Assembly (NCBI GenBank): GCA_031272245.1
Contig: JAISUE010000021.1
Span: 1-36,213 of the forward strand
Reading direction: 5' to 3'
Length of the DNA stretch: 36,213 nt
DNA from: Bacteroidales bacterium
Lineage (GTDB): Bacteria > Bacteroidota > Bacteroidia > Bacteroidales > P3
Shown: positions 32,110-36,213 of the stretch, one piece after another
Numbering within the stretch: position 1 is the first letter of the stretch
Layout of the letters: every line of letters begins with the position of its first letter
Translations under genes and position numbers: made by a program
Notes under the pieces: generated by a model
Databases searched by the model: none
Told to the model about the DNA's origin: nothing
Seen by the model: the letters and a program-made list of their open reading frames with translations, nothing else

Positions 32110-33294
32110 TTATTTTAATACCACAGATTTTATCTTACCATCTTTGAATTTAGATTCAATAATATCTCCATCTTTTACATCATTTATGCTCTTAACAAGC
32201 ATACCATTCAATGTTGTTATAGAATAACCTCGTGATAAAAGATTATTTGGATTTAACAAAGTGATATATTTTTCAAAAATTTGCAGACTGTCATGTTCTT
32301 TTACAAATTTGTTTTGGGTCTTTATTATTAAGTTATCTTGAAGTATATTTATTTTTTGACTTTGTTTTTCAATTTCCGCATTAGCAATATTAATTATAGA
32401 TTGTTGTAATTTTATGACGTCAGTATCAAAATCAGCAAAGCGGTTTATAATAAAATCAGCAAGCTGTGTTGGAGTTATTGCATTGAGAGAAGCAACAAGT
32501 TCAGTAACGGTTTCATTGGTTGAATGTCCTATACCTGTAAGTACAGGAAGAGGAAACTGTGCTATTGCACGGCAAAGTTCATAATTATTGTAACAGGAAA
32601 GTCCTATATCTCCACCACCTCCACGTATTATAAGCACAGCATCAAAATAATCTTTTACAATTTTTACCGTATTAAGTGCATCAATAAGAGTTCCAACAGC
32701 ATTATCGCCCTGCAAAAGAGAAGGAAAAAGATATGTAAAAACTCTATATTGATTAGAGTTATTGTCTATTACTTGCATAAAATCAGAAAAACCTTTACTT
32801 GTTGCAACTGAAATAAGAGCAAGACTTTTAAAAACGGGAGGAAAAGGTAACTGTTTATTTAAATCAAAGAGGGATTCCTGTCGTAATTTTTCTATTGTTT
32901 CCTGTCGTTCTCTTTCCATTTCTCCAAGAGAAAATGAAGGATTTATATCTATAATTCTTAAACTTAAACCATAAACAGAATCATACGAAAGAGAAGCTTG
33001 AAACATTATAGTTATACCGTCTTTAAGAGGCTCTTTTGTTACATTGAGAAATATTTTATTGGAACGTTCATAATCATTTTTCCACATAACAGCACGTAAT
33101 TGTGATATAATTTTTCCATCTTTTTTTTCTACTAAATCAGGATAACAATGCCCGGATGCTGTATAATGATTCAGTTTTAACATTTCTGCTTTTACCCAAA
33201 AAGAAGAACGATAACGTTCATTGATGGTTTTTTCTATGCTGCGTGTTACCTCCGACAGAGTAAATACTTTTATATTATTTATTATTTCAGACAT
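32110..33294 (-). CDS. xseA: Exodeoxyribonuclease VII large subunit
   Basis: With XseB, this subunit degrades single-stranded DNA from both ends. The 394-residue protein has the N-terminal OB domain (about 8-110: VFTLSEVTRSIEKTI, SSFWVKAEMLKLNHY, GHCYPDLVE) and the catalytic domain (about 130-320), with LALISVATSKGFSDFM, VLIIRGGGGDIGLSCYNNYELCRAIAQFP and TGIGHSTNETVTELVA. The C-terminal coiled coil and NPNNLLSRGYSIT complete it. The small-subunit gene xseB, which often follows, is not present in the 140 bases before trmB. Confidence 0.95.
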   Translation of the reverse strand: MSEIINNIKVFTLSEVTRSIEKTINERYRSSFWVKAEMLKLNHYTASGHCYPDLVEKKDGKIISQLRAVMWKNDYERSNKIFLNVTKEPLKDGITIMFQASLSYDSVYGLSLRIIDINPSFSLGEMERERQETIEKLRQESLFDLNKQLPFPPVFKSLALISVATSKGFSDFMQVIDNNSNQYRVFTYLFPSLLQGDNAVGTLIDALNTVKIVKDYFDAVLIIRGGGGDIGLSCYNNYELCRAIAQFPLPVLTGIGHSTNETVTELVASLNAITPTQLADFIINRFADFDTDVIKLQQSIINIANAEIEKQSQKINILQDNLIIKTQNKFVKEHDSLQIFEKYITLLNPNNLLSRGYSITTLNGMLVKSINDVKDGDIIESKFKDGKIKSVVLK

Positions 33295-33315
33295 TATTTT
33301 TCTTATTATATGTTA

Positions 33316-33323
33316 CAAAAATA
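33316..33323 (-). promoter_or_regulatory. -7 box of xseA
   Basis: The reverse strand reads TATTTTTG, 21 bases before the start codon at 33294. Confidence 0.5.
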
Positions 33324-33350
33324 ATAAAACTTAATAAAGTAAAAAAATCT

Positions 33351-33424
33351 TCATATTTTAGTTTAAAAATAAAGATTTCATAATGGAAAATCTTTATTTT
33401 TTGTTTATAAAACAAAGATTTTTT
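33351..33424. repeat. Dispersed AT-rich repeat with nested hairpins, copy before ychF
   Basis: Positions 33351-33390 align without gaps to 35553-35592 (34 of 40 bases by eye). Positions 33387-33423 align to 28249-28285. The first part is a perfect 14-bp hairpin (33365-33378 with 33388-33401); its right arm can also pair with 33408-33423. The two hairpins exclude each other. Confidence 0.6.
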
Positions 33425-33516
33425 TTGATTTATTAAGTTTTAATCTCATTTGTTTGTCATTATGTCATTTGTTAGTAAAAAGTCTAATTTCAATTCTATC
33501 AACTTAAAACTTTTTG

Positions 33517-33524
33517 TACCTTTG
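33517..33524 (+). promoter_or_regulatory. -7 box of ychF
   Basis: TACCTTTG fits TAnnTTTG, 22 bases before the ATG at 33547. Confidence 0.6.
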
Positions 33525-33546
33525 CCGTAAATTACAATAATAGTTT

Positions 33547-34650
33547 ATGTCATTAAAATGTGGAATAGTTGGATTGCCAAATGTAGGTAAATCCACTTTA
33601 TTTAATTGTCTGTCTAATGCAAAAGCTCAAGCTGCCAACTTTCCTTTTTGCACCATTGAACCAAATATTGGTGTTATTTCTGTTCCAGATGACAGACTTA
33701 ACGTACTTGCAACATTAGTTAATCCTCAAAGAATTGTACCTGCAACTGTAGAAATAGTAGATATTGCAGGTTTAGTAAAAGGAGCTAATAAAGGAGAAGG
33801 ATTAGGTAACAAGTTTTTGGCTAACATTCGTGAATGTGATGCAATTCTTCATGTGTTAAGGTGCTTTGATGATGATAATGTTACACATGTTGACGGGTCA
33901 GTTAATCCTCTTCGAGACAAAGAAATCATTGATACCGAACTTCAATTAAAAGATTTGGAAACAATAGAATTGCGATATTCAAAAGCTGAAAAGGCTGCAA
34001 AAGTAGGAGGCAATCAAGATGCAAAAGTGTGTTTTGAAGTTCTTAACCGTTACAAAACAGCATTAGAACAGGGAAAAAGTGCGAGAAGTGTTGTATTAGA
34101 AACAAAAGATGAACAAAAAGCTGCAAAAGAATTATGTCTGTTAACCGCAAAACCTGTAATGTATGTGTGTAATGTTGATGAAGCAAGTGCAAAAAAAGGA
34201 AATAATTATGTAGATATTATAAAGCGAGAAGCAGAAAAAGAAAATGCAGAAATCCTTGTTGTTGCAGCAAAAATAGAAGCAGATATTTCAGAATTGGAAA
34301 CTTATGAAGAAAAAATGCTTTTTCTTTCGGAATTAGGTTTAGAAGAAAGTGGTGTTATTCGTTTGATAAAATCAGCATATAAATTACTTAACTTGGAAAC
34401 TTTTCTTACAGCTGGACCTTCAGAAGTGCGGGCATGGACATTCAAAAAAGGAAGTAAAGCTCCTGTTTGTGCAGGAGTAATTCATTCAGACTTTGAAAAA
34501 GGATTCATACGTGCAGAAGTTATTAAGTATAATGATTATATTCATTATGGAAGTGAAGCTGCTTGCAAAGAAAATGGCAAGATGTCTGTTGAAGGAAAGG
34601 ATTATATTGTTCAAGATGGAGATATTATGCACTTCCGTTTTAATGTTTAG
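33547..34650 (+). CDS. ychF: Redox-regulated ATPase YchF (Obg-family NTPase)
   Basis: YchF/OLA1 proteins hydrolyse ATP and bind ribosomes. The 367-residue protein has the P-loop GLPNVGKST at residues 9-17, the G3 motif DIAGL at 72-76, and NVDE near 203 in place of the GTP-specifying NKxD, as expected for an ATP-preferring member. A coiled-coil insert lies in the middle (about 130-200). The TGS domain forms the C-terminus (about 283-366, with [14 protein letters not shown], ending [11 protein letters not shown]). It is single-copy housekeeping in most bacteria and is transcribed from its own promoter. Confidence 0.97.
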   Translation: MSLKCGIVGLPNVGKSTLFNCLSNAKAQAANFPFCTIEPNIGVISVPDDRLNVLATLVNPQRIVPATVEIVDIAGLVKGANKGEGLGNKFLANIRECDAILHVLRCFDDDNVTHVDGSVNPLRDKEIIDTELQLKDLETIELRYSKAEKAAKVGGNQDAKVCFEVLNRYKTALEQGKSARSVVLETKDEQKAAKELCLLTAKPVMYVCNVDEASAKKGNNYVDIIKREAEKENAEILVVAAKIEADISELETYEEKMLFLSELGLEESGVIRLIKSAYKLLNLETFLTAGPSEVRAWTFKKGSKAPVCAGVIHSDFEKGFIRAEVIKYNDYIHYGSEAACKENGKMSVEGKDYIVQDGDIMHFRFNV

Positions 34651-34960
34651 ATTAGAAATTTATCTGTAAAAATATTATAATACAATGCTGTTAAAGAAAA
34701 ATTTGCTAATACAATTTTTGTTGAAAATATTATTAGATTATTATCAAGTATTTTTTCAGATAAAACTTCTGAAATACGTGAATTTTTCAAGATAATTTGG
34801 TGTTGTATCCTGTTTTTTGTCGTCCTACAATTATAATCTATGGAAAATTTTTGACGTTTTTCTGCTTAATGGCAATTAAAAACTTATATATGAATACAGT
34901 TACAACGATAAATTATAAAAAACCAAACATATAAAACTTGAATCTTCACAAAATTAAAAT
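34651..34960. other. Intergenic gap between ychF and rlmH
   Basis: The gap is AT-rich and holds no gene I can support. A motif at 34742-34765 (TATCAAG, T-rich run, C-A-GATAAAA) matches 23054-23076 with one indel and one mismatch. No clear terminator follows ychF and no strong TAnnTTTG box precedes rlmH. Confidence 0.5.
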
Positions 34961-35455
34961 ATGAACATAAAGCTTATTTTTACAGGTCAAACCGATATAG
35001 ATTATATTAAAAATGCAATACAAGAATATGTAAAGCGCTTACATCATTATGTTAATATATCTATTGTGATTATAAATCCTCCAAAATTTAATTCCAAAGT
35101 ACCATTATCTGAAATAAAATTCAGAGAGGGTGAATTAATTTTGAAACATATTGTAAAAGAAAAAGAAATAAATGGAAAAGGAATAAAAATAATTTTACTT
35201 GACGAGAAAGGAACGGAATTTCGCAGTGTAGAGTTTGCTTCATTTATTCAAAAACAAATGAATATGTCTTTGAAATCTCTTATTTTTATTATTGGAGGTG
35301 CGTATGGATTTTCTCCACAAGTCTATGAAATGATACAAGATAGAATATCTATTTCAAAAATGACATTTTCTCATCAATTAATTAGAATTCTTTTATTGGA
35401 ACAAATTTACAGAGCATTTACTATTATCAAAAACGAACCTTATCACAACGAATAG
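34961..35455 (+). CDS. rlmH: 23S rRNA (pseudouridine-1915-N3)-methyltransferase
   Basis: Methylates pseudouridine 1915 in helix 69 of 23S rRNA, on assembled 70S ribosomes. The 164-residue protein is a SPOUT methyltransferase: the knot motifs are FIIGGAYGFS (residues 109-118) and SKMTFSHQLIRILLLEQIYR (132-151). It ends with the conserved NEPYH near residues 158-162. LLDEKGTEFRSVEFA is the expected internal block. Length and ends match the family closely. Confidence 0.97.
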   Translation: MNIKLIFTGQTDIDYIKNAIQEYVKRLHHYVNISIVIINPPKFNSKVPLSEIKFREGELILKHIVKEKEINGKGIKIILLDEKGTEFRSVEFASFIQKQMNMSLKSLIFIIGGAYGFSPQVYEMIQDRISISKMTFSHQLIRILLLEQIYRAFTIIKNEPYHNE

Positions 35456-35552
35456 TAAAATTATTGTCCTCTTAATTTTCATCAAAATTTTAACGTATAA
35501 TTCAAATATAAGATACTTATGACTATTTTCATTGTTTTTGCCGGTAAAGTTT

Positions 35553-35602
35553 TGATATTTCATTTTAAAAATCAAAATTTCATAATGAAAAACAATGATT
35601 TT
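35553..35602. repeat. Dispersed AT-rich repeat, copy after rlmH
   Basis: Positions 35553-35592 align to 33351-33390 (34 of 40 bases). The tail AACAATGATTTTT also matches the tail of 28249-28285. Relative to the 33351 copy it lacks an inner stretch of about 22 bases. Confidence 0.55.
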
Positions 35603-35861
35603 TTTACCAATGTAATATATTGATATTAAACAATACTAACTATAATTGAAAAGATGAATATTTAGATACATAAATATATTGTAAATTCTATATTTTAAAA
35701 GTAGTTTTGTCTGATAAAAGAATAAATTTATCGTATAAAATGTATTGTTTGAACGATTTAATATTGCTATAAATACTTGAAATAATGTACTTTTGCAGAT
35801 TGAAATAACAAAAAATACGAAATAAAACTATGAAAACTATTATTGTTTAAAAAGTTTTTCT

Positions 35862-35869
35862 TACTTTTG
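35862..35869 (+). promoter_or_regulatory. -7 box of the efflux adaptor gene
   Basis: TACTTTTG fits TAnnTTTG, 66 bases before the ATG at 35936; a similar box with a better-placed -33 TTG lies at 35788-35795. Confidence 0.45.
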
Positions 35870-35935
35870 CGGGTGCTAATTTTGAATATAATAGCGTTAA
35901 TAATATTATTGAGTATAATCATAAAATAAATAAAA

Positions 35936-36213
35936 ATGAAACAAACGATGTATTTGGTGGCTTTACTGCCACTATTGATTGCAGGTTGCAGCAAGAAGAC
36001 AGATAAAGCAGCTGAACAAGCTTCTCAAACACCTAAAGTTACCATAGAAGTAGCACAAAAACAGGAGATAGACCAGATTTATACTTTTTCTTCAACGGTT
36101 GATGCGAAGATAAAAAACTACATTTCTTCGGCAGGCGGTACGAGAATTGAAAAAATTTGGGTTGAAGTTGGTGACCGCGTAGCAAAGGGACAAAAACTTG
36201 TTACGATGGAGAA
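35936..36213 (+). CDS. RND efflux periplasmic adaptor lipoprotein (5' part only)
   Basis: The first 92 codons are present; the gene runs off the window. The N-terminus (MKQTMYLVALLPLLIAGCSKK) is a lipoprotein signal with the lipidated Cys at 18. After a short linker, VTIEVAQKQEIDQIYTFSSTVDAKIKNYISSA and the biotinyl-lipoyl-like segment IEKIWVEVGDRVAKGQKLVTM are typical of membrane-fusion proteins of the AcrA/HlyD type. An RND pump and a TolC-like outer-membrane gene would be expected just outside the window. Codon use is slightly richer in G+C than the genes before it. Confidence 0.88.
   Translation, partial: MKQTMYLVALLPLLIAGCSKKTDKAAEQASQTPKVTIEVAQKQEIDQIYTFSSTVDAKIKNYISSAGGTRIEKIWVEVGDRVAKGQKLVTME

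Larger units (their letters stand above)
35456..35935. other. Intergenic gap before the efflux adaptor gene
   Basis: The gap contains a dispersed repeat copy at 35553-35602 and two promoter-like boxes. TTG at 35764-35766 with TACTTTTG at 35788-35795 (21-base spacer) is the first; TACTTTTG at 35862-35869 is the second. Between them a six-codon frame (35830-35850, MKTIIV then stop) may be a leader peptide or chance. The rest is featureless AT-rich sequence. Confidence 0.5.

Noticed and set aside
35767..35994. 75-codon reverse frame over the efflux adaptor start
   Set aside because: It is antisense to a well-supported lipoprotein signal and made mostly of AT-rich intergenic sequence.
1..36213. 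CRISPR array, rRNA, tRNA, insertion sequence or prophage
   Set aside because: Reading both strands by eye, I saw no regular repeat-spacer pattern, no rRNA segments, no cloverleaf with a T-loop GGTTCGA-type sequence, and no transposase, integrase or phage structural protein. A covariance-model scan was not possible here.

Overview
The window reads as ordinary chromosome from a low-G+C member of the Bacteroidota, most likely the order Bacteroidales. The signs are: the MurF-Alr fusion, a primary sigma factor without region 1.1, a T9SS-type C-terminal sorting domain, the long PurF variant, DUF349-miaB coupling, and Bacteroidota-type -7 boxes (TAnnTTTG) in front of nearly every transcription unit. 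Cytochrome bd subunit II and an Fe-type superoxide dismutase beside indolepyruvate oxidoreductase and butyrate kinase suggest an anaerobe that tolerates traces of oxygen and ferments amino acids. The last two points are inference from gene content. No rRNA, tRNA, CRISPR array or transposase was found.

Layout. 1-1860: a visibly G+C-richer patch with a VOC protein and an AraC regulator, bracketed by two diverged copies of an intergenic repeat; probably acquired or mobile. 2034-5921: cydB, aspA (-), sodB, a DUF1905 protein (-), separated by strong hairpin terminators. 6054-10731: an HtrA/DegP protease, rpoD and recG, all forward. 10802-11199: remnant of a T9SS-secreted protein gene. 11323-12995: ATPase plus lipoprotein binding protein of a metal/cobalamin-type importer, without a permease. 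12996-22749: a reverse-strand block (radical SAM protein, double-parvulin isomerase, PurF, butyrate kinase, MiaB, DUF349 protein). 23195-26691: AraC/GyrI regulator and MurF-Alr. 26706-33294: a second reverse block (LysM/receptor-fold lipoprotein-like protein, IorB, BspA-like T9SS protein, TPR protein, TrmB, XseA). 33547-36213: YchF, RlmH and the start of an RND efflux adaptor lipoprotein that runs off the window.

Most genes are housekeeping: envelope (MurF-Alr, HtrA, parvulin, LysM protein), DNA repair (RecG, XseA), tRNA/rRNA modification (MiaB, TrmB, RlmH), transcription (RpoD). A recurring oddity is that several genes normally found beside a partner stand alone here: cydB without cydA, iorB without iorA, buk without ptb, an importer without its permease, xseA without xseB.

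I found no convincing new multi-gene system. The best unexplained signals lie in non-coding DNA: a 170-bp MITE-like element at 18126-18295 with a possible AAATA target duplication, a family of short dispersed AT-rich repeats (22996, 28249, 33351, 35553), a hairpin lying exactly at the predicted 5' end of the iorB transcript, and the repeat-bracketed G+C-rich cassette at the left edge.
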